Positions 39,101 through 49,965 of a stretch of 64,000 nt of DNA are shown in pieces. The notes below the pieces were generated by a model. It did no database searches. It worked only from the letters and a program-made list of their open reading frames with translations, and had not been told where the DNA came from. Location: positions 122,801 through 186,800 of the forward strand of contig WBMZ01011762.1 in NCBI GenBank assembly GCA_013400975.1, in the 5' to 3' direction. The translations under genes were made by a program, and so were the position numbers. Source of the DNA: Atrichornis clamosus. Taxonomy: Eukaryota > Chordata > Aves > Passeriformes > Menuridae. How positions within the stretch are numbered: position 1 is the first letter of the stretch; each line of letters starts with the position of its first letter.

Positions 39101-40900
39101 TTCACACAGCTCACAGAAATACCTGAGATTGTTATACCTGGCAAAATTTAACCTTGAATAGGAATCCAGAATTGAAGGAATGTGATGATACAAATAATCT
39201 ATTCCCAGCTCTTACTCTATGTAATGCATTAGGTAAAGCACTGTCAAACAAGTATGTGCATAACATCTGTCTTTGCTGTGTTTCCAAAACATGCAGACGA
39301 GTCTTGTCAATTCATGCACAGTATTGTCTTACTGTGTCTGATTGAAAATCATTTTACTGGATAGATCAAGGTTTATGACCCTCCCTTTTCATCGTCCAAG
39401 ACTAGCTGCTCCCTTCAGAGGAATGCATACTGACAGCAGTCCTTGGATCACGGTGATGACAATTTTAAACAGTTTTAAATTACCATCCTGTAGAAATCTT
39501 TCTCAGGGTAAATTTAACCTAGTAATGAATTTTCTTTACACAACTTCTAGGACTCACAGGAAAACCAACTATGCCTTTTGGTCAAAGATGCAGACAGACA
39601 CAGGAAAAACAGCATAAGAACATTTTCACTTTTGATTTCCAGAAGAATATAGGAAAATGAATGAAAATATTTTAACTTATAATTGCAAGTACAACACCAA
39701 TTTGTCAGAAAGGTACGGAGACAAGGACCACTAACACCACTAAAATTGCATGTAACCAACAATGAAAGAGAAGAGATATTATCAAGAAGTTGGTGATAGC
39801 TTGGAGAGTATTATTGATCTCCAACAACAAAGATATCTGTTAGGCCATAGCAAATCCACTGAATTCTGTATTTGGAGTCATAACCCACCAGAGAGCAGTC
39901 AGTCAAAAGGCTCTTCAATATAGTTGCTCTAAACCTGACTGCAAATATATATAATAATATATATAAAAATATATATAGTACATTATTTATCGGATCCAAT
40001 CAAAATCTTTTGAGATAGATTTAGTCAAACTAGTATCAACCTGAATCTCTGTGCAAAAACTGGTCGCAGTGAAATGTCCTTACAGTTGTAGATCCAAAAT
40101 GTTATCTATGATTTGAAGAACTCAATGAAATAATGAAGGACAAAGAAGGCTTTAACCTCTATTAGTCTCTGTTACAGCCATGTATCTTTATTTCCATTAT
40201 ATCTCAGTCCTGAAGTGTTTGATATAACAGAAATACTTTTATGGCCATTGGAGGGGTAATCTATTGCTATTCCTGTATGTAAATTGATAAATACAATCAA
40301 ATTTCTGATTCCCCTCCATCCCCTTTTTTCACTGCGCCTTGATGTTTCCTGACTAATTAAGGCAATATTTCATTTTATATGCTTTTGGTAGGCAAGTGGG
40401 AAATGAGGTGTTCATTATACAAATAAGCTAAGAAAATACAATTTTGTTGTCTATCTTATTTCATCACATACAACTTTTTACAGTTTGTCAATAGGAAATG
40501 CAGCTTTTTTTGTCTACAGTGAAAAAGTAGTACCTTCTCAAATCTTCTGTGAATATTTGAGGACCTTGATGTATCTTTCACTGAATCTTACTCATTCTCC
40601 AGTACTCCAACACTGAGCTCCAACTTACATCAGATTACTGAACTCTTTGCCATTCACTGACATTGCCATCAAGTCCTTTTTGAAAATGTTATGCTACAGC
40701 CAGCATTGATCCTCATGGATTCTGTATTTGCATCTTGTGGCTACTTGACTTGTCATGTATACAATGGTGTAACAGCAGAGACCTATCAGTTTTGATGCCA
40801 GTCATTGCATACCATTTGCATGCATGGTTTAGGATGTCTCTGAAAGGTGAGCTGTCTAGAAAGCTGCATTACAACAGTCTCTGTTACTTCCAGTGGTTCC

Positions 40901-40908
40901 AGTTCTCA
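40901..40908 (+). promoter_or_regulatory. Second miR-146-type 8-mer seed match (AGTTCTCA)
   Basis: This is a second exact AGTTCTCA, 7.65 kb downstream of the first, in the part of the inferred 3' UTR present only if the distal poly(A) site is used. No self-complementary arm is next to it. Confidence 0.35.
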
Positions 40909-42059
40909 TCTTTAACCTGTTTTCTGTTCTCTTTGAATTCTGATGCCTACAATCTGTGTTATGGATAGACAAATGAGAATTTTATGGATGGACTCCTTCC
41001 TCTACCACAAGTCAGTTCATACACATAGATCAATTACCATTACATTACTGCTGTAGCATAATATGCTAGCACTGTTGCATGGCACAATGCTTTGCTATTA
41101 TTCATTGTTTTCTGATTGATCATAATTTTTAGGTATAATAAACAACATATTTATGAAGAGCTCTCTCTGTCATCTGCTATTGTAATCTGGAATTCAGGTT
41201 CATTGCCCAGTTAAGCCACAACTCGCAGAGAAGGGTTCAAGTGTTTGACTTCTGAGGTTTACTCCGTGTTATTAGTGTTCCTAGATGATCAGAAACTGTT
41301 TGAGGGAGGTAATGTCTGCTCCTTGCCAGTTCTGTGGTAGTATGGTTAGCAGTTAAAGCATGTGCAGCTAGTTTTGCCAGTCTATAGTCAACCAGAGTTT
41401 GATATGGATGTATACAAGAGGGGTACATTGTTTCCCAAGCTTCATACACACCGTTGTTTCTCTTCATGAATAACATGCACCCTGCTTTCTCTCCAAGTAC
41501 TGTATTCTTGTATCTATCAGAGCCTGATTTCTTCCTTAGTTCTGCTTGTTGGATGTTATTATAGTAGCTGATTCCATTTTCCTTCTTGTCAACATTTCTT
41601 CATCCCTGTAATTCCGACAGAAATTGTTCTGGTTCCAACGTGTTCACTAGAAGCTACTAAAATTGTGGCTGTGCTCACACAGTGATTTACTTATTTATCC
41701 TCCATGTCTGAGAAAGAGGAAATCAACCTTTCATGCAGAGACAAGGGTGTTCGTGCAGTTGATAGGATATCTCTGAAAGTGGTTTTATGCATAATGTGAC
41801 CATAAAACTCACACATTGTTAAACATCAACTCTTCAAGCTCTACTTCTTCAACCACCCAACAGTTGTTCATTTAATTTATAAAGCCTGACAAATAAGTCA
41901 GGATATGGATGTGATGATATCTCTGTGTGAAACAAATTTCTCTTTTTTATTCCTTTTCCTCTGCATAGCTCCATATTCATTTCCTGCCCATGTTCTGCTC
42001 ATTAGGATGTGTGTTAGTATCAAAATAACTGGAGCATTTATTTGCTTTCTGCAACCGAA

Positions 42060-42094
42060 TTTCATTTTATTATTTTTGTTTTATTTTATTTTAT
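42060..42094. repeat. TTTTA simple repeat
   Basis: Imperfect run of TTTTA units inside the inferred 3' UTR. Confidence 0.8.
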
Positions 42095-42540
42095 TGGCTC
42101 ACACAGCATTCTATACAGTAACCTTTTTATAACTGACATATGTTATTCCTTCAGGTAGCTTCTACTGACAAACACAAAGCTTGTTTGTGTGCAAATGCAA
42201 GGCTGACTAAATGGTGCTAAAGTGTATTATGACTGTCAGATATAATCAGGCAAAATTTTGTGGTGCTTAGACTGATTTTTTTTTCATTGATTTTATTGAT
42301 CAATGCATTGAACAGTGTTTTATTATACACAAGTTGTCTTTTGTTAGTAAATCAAGACCTCATAGTGCATTGTTAAACTAAATGGGTTAATTAATCTATG
42401 TAACAGCTCACCAAGCTAATCTCTTTAACTCCTTATACTGTTGTGTCATTAAAGGTCAAGGGTTCATGATAATAATCTCATTGCTGTAGACAATTAACAT
42501 GACTGAACATTTTCAACAAAGTACTTATGTTTACAATGCT

Positions 42541-42633
42541 ATAACCCTTTGACTGCTGCGGCAACCTTTAACCACCGAACGTCACATGCTAGAATCACCA
42601 TTATGGTTCTTGCCATGGCAATCAAAGAGTTAA
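42541..42633. mobile_element. Candidate short piggyBac-like MITE / hairpin near the distal poly(A) site
   Basis: The left end ATAA-CCCTTTGACTGC (42541-42556) and right end GCAATCAAAGAG-TTAA (42618-42633) are inverted repeats, 12 of 14 matching over AACCCTTTGACTGC. Inner stems GGCAA/TTGCC and AACCA/TGGTT extend the fold to a 93-nt imperfect hairpin. The two mismatches in the outer stem are C-A on the + strand but G-U pairs on the minus strand, so a minus-strand transcript would fold better. A microRNA-like precursor is an alternative reading. Confidence 0.45.
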
Positions 42634-42834
42634 GGGCTGTGCAGTGATTTGTTTTATATTTATTAATTTATATTTATTTTTTGTTTTCATTTGAGAAGGG
42701 GGAATTGGGGTGGGGCAGTTCTTGTCTGCTGTAAGTGTCTTAACCAAGGGAAGGGTTAAAATGGCTTTTTATACTATTGCATCTTATGTACTTACCATTG
42801 TTTCATTGTGTTGTAATTAAAAAAAAAATCTGTC

Positions 42835-42840
42835 AATAAA
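42835..42840 (+). promoter_or_regulatory. Candidate distal poly(A) signal AATAAA of MMP16
   Basis: The hexamer sits in CTGTCAATAAATAAG, after an A-run, with GT-rich bases about 30-50 nt downstream. Cleavage is expected near 42855-42865. It is the most convincing last poly(A) site before the repeat-dominated intergenic sequence. Confidence 0.5.
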
Positions 42841-42860
42841 TAAGAGAACAGAAAAAAATT

Positions 42861-45800
42861 TTCAAAAAGGCATTGTGGTTTAATTGGTATATATTACTAT
42901 AAGATTTATAACTGCTATTCTTTGGATATTGTGTAGCATTAAAGTAAAATTTAGCCTCAGAACAGGAATGCCTATGTATAATAGTATCATGACAATGTAT
43001 AGAGATATTATGGATATATCTGGTTATGAGCAAAGTGAAAGAAACATTATTGAATTTTTCTAATTTAGATTGAGTAGGGAAAACTAATTTGCATGGAAAA
43101 GAGATGGAGTAAATCACAGTGCATCTACTTCGGTAGTGTCTGAGGGGTTGCTGTCACAGCCACTACAAAAATGATGAACAGGTGGCTGAATTCCCTCCTT
43201 TGTTGTATGCAACAAAGCCATGAGAAGTTTAATGTAAAGAAAAAGTGAGTCTAGTTATTCAAATCAGAGAAAAGACAAAGAGTAAACACAACAACAACAA
43301 CAAATAATTCTTGAAGTCAAATCTCAATAGAAGACCAGAAGATTAAGATGCAAAGGAGAGTTTTGTAAAACTTTAGCAATCCAGCTCAGTTTTGCAAAGA
43401 TCTGTGTTCCTCCCGCATCAACGACCATGTAATTTTTCTTAGGGTATAAAGGATTATAGGTTTTCTACACCCATGCATATGTGGGGCATAGGAAACCAGG
43501 AACAAGCTCAGTCTATTTTAAGAAAAAGGTGAAGTTATTATTTTTTCAGTGTCCTAGCAAGAAAGAAAGCAGTGCTTTTAAGCTGATCCAAGACCTGAGG
43601 GCAAACTCATCACATACCTAAGCTACCTGAAGCTTTGCACTTTTCCATTCTAAGTCAGAGGTGCATGTGTAAAACAGAAGTCACTGATTGCAGTTCTAAG
43701 ACATAAGGGAGGAAAAGGTCCCTGGCTGGGCCTTGTCTGCACATGACTGACAGGAAAAACACCAGTTCTGAATGGAGTGGTTTGGGGAGTGACTCTAAAT
43801 GTCTTATCATCCTTAAGTTCATGGATGTATGTTCTTTCTGAAAGATATGAATTAAAACAACTTCCAAGCTGATTCATATCTTCTCAATACCTTTCATTTC
43901 ATAGTTTGTAAAGGTGATGATACAGGCAGAAAACTGATTAGTAAACATCAGCAATCACAGTTAACATATGAGACATTTGGTGCCATAATTCAAGGTTTTT
44001 CAGATCTATTGCCATACAATTATGTGGCACATAATTAGATTTTTGTTTTAATGTTTGGGACCAGATTCATGATTTAGCTTCCAGGAATTATTTTTCTTAA
44101 AAAACCTTTCCAATCAAGAAACAATCAGTACCATATTAACAAATTAGACAAAAATTATTATGAATAACAGATATTCTTAAGCACTGCTTGCCAACCACTT
44201 TCTTGTTGCTTGTTTGAATTATTAAAAACAGTGATCACAATCAACTAAACATCTGGACATCAATAGCTCTCAGTGGAATTTAAGCTTATTAGTATATTAT
44301 GTATTACTTTCTTCAGGTCAAAACAGCATACAATGGTATAGGACACGCTCATTTTCCACTCAAAAGAAACTAAGAATAAAAGAAACCAATATTTTATAGA
44401 ACACTTATGGAGCCAAGTGTGAAAACTCAGGGAACTTAGAATGAGTTGTAAGGATTGCACTGTAATGAATATTATTCAGTCCTAAAATCCACAATACACG
44501 AGTCAGACTGCCTCTTCACCAAGTATATTGGCAGTGTTTTGCTGATGTTGGTGAGTCAGTGTTGGTAAAGAGATTTTTGCTATAAGATATGCAAATTTTG
44601 GGTGCACATTTGATGTGTGCCTCACTAGTATAAAAAGTTAGATGCTAATTAATGCCTAACCAGTGTTCACTCAAGTCTCTTTCAACCCAAAGGGAAGTGT
44701 ACTATGATCCTCTGCACAAAAATTCAGAATGCAAAGGAGTTTTCCAAGACTTAACAAAACCTTATTCTCTTACTTCAGTATGTGTCATATTAAATGCAAC
44801 ATACAGACATTTTCACTTAAGTGCCTCTCTGCCCTGTGAGTTTTTTATTTATTTTTATATTTTAAATCTGAGATATTCAGATTCAAGAGAACCAGAGTAA
44901 TTAGCTGTGAAGGTAAAGCAGCATCCAAGAAAATAACAAAAAGAAAAGTATTTGAAAAATACTTTAAAGATTTTTTATATTAGTATTTCATTTCTGAAAA
45001 GGTTCCAGGCTGAAATAAGTATCATTGCTACCACACCATTCAATATATTGACATGAAGTTTGGTTTGCAACTCATTTATTTCCTTACAAGTTACTGCAAG
45101 AAACAACTCCTAAAGAGCATGCTTAATTTCCTAGATGTTTGTGTGAAATTACTGTCATTAATAATCATATTGATTATCTTTCTTCACTTTTCCAGGATTC
45201 TTCTGTTTAAAATGTTACACTGAAGTGATATGTAAAGGCATTCTTGTTATCCATGACTTGCTGACTTGCTGTCTAATTCCTAGATAAGAGATTTACTGTG
45301 CGGTGCTTTTGTGTTTTGGTTCATAGGTAATTCTTGCTTTGATTTTCAGCATCAGTCAAACATTCTCACCATGACAAATGACAAGGGTGGCTGCACTCCC
45401 CTTGTTTTTACACCAGGAAGTTGTTATTCTGTCACACTGCCCAGCTTCCCACTGCATGCCTTTGATCATAGTCTGATTAAAGTAGACTCAGTTTTAAAAG
45501 ATCCTGAAGAGTTTTTCTATTCATGTTGTTCTTTTATAAGGATATACTATATTATCTGTGAAGGACTAGTTTTACAAGTAAGATATGGAGTAAGGGAATA
45601 CTGTCACAGTATCAAATAACTTTGTTCTCAGATCTCTCCCAGGTCCGGTTTCCATGGCAGTCCACACTGTCTGTACATTGTGGATTTTCCCTTGGAGTGC
45701 ACTAGCTAGGTCTTTTAGACATAAAACCTGTGTTTTCTTCTGGGAGGCAGTTATTCCAGGAATCACTCTGATGTATTGGGTAAGATAACACCATCCCTTC

Positions 45801-46534
45801 CATATGATCCCAGCAGGTAGAAGAATTTCAGGCATAAGGCATGTTCTGAAAATACCTCAATTCAAAAAGAAATAGAACCTCACAGTTCATGAGAAGCTCA
45901 GTTCAGTAAGAAGAATGATGACTTTGTGAGTCCTGTTCGGGTATAACTGACAAGTAGTCAGGCACTCTTTAGATTCAGAACGGTAGCAAACTCAGGTAAA
46001 CTTTGACCTTTTCCAAGGTCAGCTTAGTTTGTCTGAAAAACAGTTTGGGATCAGAAACTTAAATGCCCCTTGTAAAAAAGGCCATAATTGCCAATTTGTA
46101 GCTCCCGACCTGTGCCTAAAGTAACCACATTAGGGCTCTACCTGAATATAATAGATTTGTGCCCTACCTGTGGGCCTTTGGAAGTTGTTTCCTCTCTCCA
46201 TTGAACAGACAGCTGCATTTAGGAGCTAATTTAAGACTTTCTCTTCATAAGACATGTAAGTGAAATCAATTGTATCCCTTTCACCCCTTAGCCAAGAGAA
46301 CAGAGATGCAGACAATAGTATAAATGCTGGATAGAGCAACACTCAAGAGATCTCACAAATTAAATGAAATGGGGTGTGTCAGTGCTGTCAGGAATCACAG
46401 TGCAAAGGAAATAAAAAGGAAAATGGAAAGGGAGCTCAACACATACTTCTCTGTGTTTAAATAGGTGACTTGAACTTGCATATGTGCCTTTCCTACAGTT
46501 GTGTACTACCACTGGACACTGCTAAGATAACAAC
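42861..46534. other. Intergenic, nothing recognised
   Basis: AT-rich sequence beyond the distal MMP16 poly(A) candidate. Two short frames (45311-45619 plus, 45572-45835 minus) have no recognisable domain. A (CAA)n run of five units occurs near 43290. Confidence 0.6.
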
Positions 46535-47222
46535 CAAACCTGAGTCCTCCGTTATAGACAGTCCTCCACAAACTTCTACTCAGTTAGTCTTTCCCACAGG
46601 CTGCAGTTCTTCATGAACTGCTCCTTTGTGGGTCTCTTTCACAGGGTGCAGTCCTTCAGGAACAGGCTGCTCCAGCTTGGGTCCCCCATGTGGTCACACA
46701 TCCTGCCAGCAAACCTGCTCCAAACCCCTGCAGTGATGGTCCTCTCTCCATGGGGCCACACAGGTGCATGCTCCAGTGCAGACCTCCCATGGGGTCACAG
46801 CTTACATTCACCTGCTTGGAGTCCTCCACAGGCTGCAGGTGGATCTCTGCTCCATTGTGACCCGCTGGGGGCTGCACCATGGGCTGCAGGGGAATCCCTG
46901 CTCCAGTGNAATCCCTGCTGCCTGGGGCACCTCCTCGCCCTCCTTCTTCGCTGACCTCAGTGTCCGCAGAGCTGTTTTTCTCCCATATTATAACTCCTCT
47001 CTCTGGCTGCAGTTGCAGGGTTTTTTCCCCTCCTTCTTAAATGCATTATCCAAGACACACTATCACCATGACTGGTGGGCTCGGCCTTGGCCAGCAGCAG
47101 GTCCAACTTGGAGCCAGCTGGCATTGGCTCTGCTGGACATGGGAGAAGCTTCTATCAGCTCATCACAGAAGTTATCACTGTAATCCCCTGCTGCCAAAAC
47201 CTGGCCATGCAAACTCAATACA
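46535..47222 (-). mobile_element. Avian ERV LTR, minus orientation, 3' end missing
   Basis: The sequence matches a widespread bird ERV LTR that I recognise by its phrases: on the minus strand it starts TGTATTGAGTTTGCATGGCC, passes TCCTCCTTC/CTGACCTC blocks and has repeated 'GGAGCAG...GCAGCCTGTGG' units. It breaks off near 46535, before the conserved U5 end. It contains one undetermined base (N at 46909). Short frames inside it are not genes. No internal viral coding region is attached. Confidence 0.8.
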
Positions 47223-49155
47223 ACCCCTTCTAGATTTCTTTTGTTTAAGTCAACTAAAATTCAGTTATAATAAAGTCACTTATCACCCATTCCTGTTGCT
47301 TATATGGTGGCTTATACCATGCAGCTCAAGCTTACATCTTGTGGGAAATGTTACTGCACTATGAATACTCAGGTTTTTTGGAGGATGAAGGGACAGCTAA
47401 ATGAATACACAGAGAATATTGCTAATTTAATAAAAAGATGGAACTGAGGGACAGATAAACTAATTGTGACAAATCAGAAGAGCAATAAAGACCAGAGTAT
47501 TTAGTAAGAGTAGTTCTGAGCTTTGTTTTATACTATATGGAAATTAATTTTGACAATGAAGTTTCTATTTACTTAACTTTTGGGAGAATCTGGGCTGTGC
47601 ACAGTCTTGTGGCTGTGTTACTTACCAAGCCCAGGTACAATCAGCAGCTAAAGAGTAAGCAGCAAAATAAATCCAGAACAACAGTACTGGAAAGTACAAA
47701 ATGGTTGGATGTGAGAAGTTTTCTCAAATCCTTTGATATGAAAGGGACATTGCCTAATGCTGTAAAGTCCTAATGACCTTTGAAACTGCAAACAGGGAAT
47801 TGTAATCTCGTTTAAATGTTAATTAAAAGAATTGAACCTAAGTGGCTCAGAGAAACAATAATTTGAAAGTCCTGAAGATTAAATTATTCTTTTGATTGGT
47901 CAGGCTACATGGCGCTGCACATTGTGTGTGCCTCTGTTGATGTGGCTTGCAGGAACAGTTCCTTGGGGGACAAATGCTTCTGCTTCCTTTCTCCCACCTC
48001 TCTCCAAATTACACTGACACAATCATACGTGCCTTTTTATCTCAGAAGCTGTACACTTCACGCAGAGCATTCGTCTTTATAAAAGTAATTAATTTAGCAT
48101 TGGCAATCTTATTCCCCTGTGTCTCTTTTCCTTCATACACTTTACATGGATGATTGCAGCAGTTAGTTGCAGACTGCAGCCTGACAACCTCAGGAGTTCC
48201 TCTAAAGCTGATCCTTTCCATCTGCATAAAACATAAAGTAGTTTTGCAACTGCTTTCAAAGTCTTGTGGCTAGAGTAAGAAACATACCTTGGTGATAGCA
48301 ACATTAGCCTAACAGGAATAATATTCAACTTCCCAGCACAGTCCGATTACTTTTTTGGCCTTTGGTGAATCACATAATCACCACTGGCCAGTTGTTTTAA
48401 TACTCTGTGTTGAGATGAGTAGAACCACCAATAGAGAGTTGTGTGACTAAGCACTCATACTCTGAGCACCAAAAATGTGATTCATAATTGTCAACCTGTT
48501 GAGCAAAGTGACACTTAAGCTTACTGTTAAGAAGCACTGGAGAAGGAAGGCAGTAAAACTCTGCCTCTACTCTTCTAGACATATCTGGAGCTCTGAGTCA
48601 TCATCAATTGATGAATTGGTAAATGTCACATTTGAAGATCGTTGACTCATTCAAGCATTGTCCCTGGGGTGTGGAAGCTTCTAGACTCCAAAGCTCCTGA
48701 GCTCAAGACAATCTGTCTCTTAGGAATTAGAAGGCTTTAATTATTTTAGTCTTCTTTCTTTGTGTCTAAAAAGGGAAAACTTAGATATTTAATTTTCAGA
48801 GAGTTTTTGCCATTTGTGTACAGAGAGAGAAGAAAAATTTTAGATATTCTCCTCGGTGTTTCTCGGTATTGTTTATTCTTCGGCCTTCATTTAGGAAATA
48901 TTATGGCAAGTGATGTGAATCTGATTCTAAACTGCCTCTCCAGTCAATGTAGAAGGAATTTAGACACTAGCTGAGATATGAAAACAGGCTCTTTGCAGTG
49001 GATGTCTTAAGTTGGGCCACTGCTAAATTCTCTGTTTCTTCACACTCTTAATGTTGCATCTGTCACAGCAAGTTCTTTCTGAGTGGAACATGTTGGCTGA
49101 TTTCCTTCTCAGGGACCTCTTGATGGCTTACAGGAAATTTAGTCACTGTATATGC
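47223..49155. other. Intergenic spacer between two inverted LTR copies, nothing recognised
   Basis: No viral coding motifs are visible between the two oppositely oriented LTRs, so they are not the two ends of one provirus. Confidence 0.6.
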
Positions 49156-49965
49156 TGTCAATGCCCAGGTGCTGGCAGAGAAGCTGCCGGGTGGGCTCTG
49201 TGAAGAGAAGTCAGAGCTGTTCCATGCTGCACACAGTCAGTTCCAGCCAGCTCCAAGGGACCCAGTGCTGCACACAGCTGCGCCTGTCAACAATGTGGGT
49301 GGTGCCTCTGGGAAAATGGGTCTAAGAATGGGTGAAAATACTACACATGCACCAGGAGGGAGGAAAGAAAAGATGAGAAGCATCCCTGCAATCACCAGGG
49401 TCAGAGAAGAAGGAAGTGGAGATGGTGCTCCAGGTGCCGGAGCAGAGATTCCCCAGCAGCCTGTGCAACAGTGGACCAAATATGAACACTGCGCTCATGG
49501 AGGACTCCAGTCTGGAGCAGGTTCATTCTGAAGGACTGGAACGTGTGGAGAGCCTCCACACTGGAGCAGGGAAGAAGCGTGAGGAGGAAGGGGCTGCAGA
49601 GAGAAGTTTTTTCAGACTGACCACAACCCTCATTCCTTACTGCCCTCCCCTGAACAAGGAGGAGAGATGTCGAAGAGTTAGGAATGTAAGAGTGAAGTTG
49701 AGCCTGGGAAAAAGAAAGGGTGAGGGGAAGGTGATGTTTTAATTTGTCTGTGTTTCTCACTATCCAAATTTATTTTAACTGTCCATAAATTAATTTCCCA
49801 CAAGCTGACTCTCTTTGCTCACTACAGTGATTTCTAAGTTATCTCCCTGTTTTTGTCTCAATCCATGAGGTTTTCCAACCTATCTTCTTCCCCTGTGCTG
49901 TGCAGAAGGGGATGTGACTAAGCAGCTGTGTGAGTGTCTGACTGCTAGACAAGGCTACCCCTGCA
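49156..49965 (+). mobile_element. Avian ERV solo LTR, plus orientation
   Basis: It belongs to the same LTR family as the minus copy at 46535-47222, in the opposite orientation. Shared blocks include GGTGCTCCAGGTGCCGGAGC, AGAGATTCCCCAGCAGCCTG and TGACCACAACCCTCATTCC. The 3' end follows the family pattern (ATTAATTTCCCACAAGCTGA, then ATCTCCCTG, then a tract ending CCCTGCA). No target-site duplication is evident, and the 5' boundary is approximate. Frames within (for example 49169-49531) are by-products of GC-rich sequence. Confidence 0.8.

Larger units (their letters stand above)
31847..42860 (+). other. MMP16: Inferred MMP16 3' UTR (about 11 kb; end uncertain)
   Basis: No gene is recognisable for 11 kb after the stop codon. 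The first strong distal poly(A) arrangement is AATAAA at 42835-42840 followed by a GT-rich stretch (about 42871-42888). From memory, MMP16 mRNA in mammals has an exceptionally long 3' UTR, which fits this distance. A shorter form ending near 35.62 kb is possible. The interval holds two inverted-repeat elements (32771-33262 and 42541-42633), miR-146, miR-155 and miR-200 type seed matches, and a Pumilio-type TGTAAATA at 39093-39100. AT-rich 'TTTATT' runs at 42650-42685 resemble AU-rich elements. The limits are an inference from sequence alone. Confidence 0.55.

Noticed and set aside
41237..41640. Minus-strand quasi-frame of about 135 codons with a single stop
   Set aside because: It looked protein-like, but a run with at most one stop is expected a few times in this window by chance, no domain is recognisable, and neighbouring frames are equally open. 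Probably inferred 3' UTR sequence.
45311..45835. 102-codon plus and 87-codon minus frames
   Set aside because: No recognisable motif, overlapping each other, lengths within chance.
46613..47183. Frames of 113 and 139 codons containing X
   Set aside because: They cross the undetermined base at 46909 inside an LTR.
49169..49742. Frames of 108-120 codons on both strands
   Set aside because: They lie inside the plus-oriented ERV LTR, where GC-richness lengthens chance frames.
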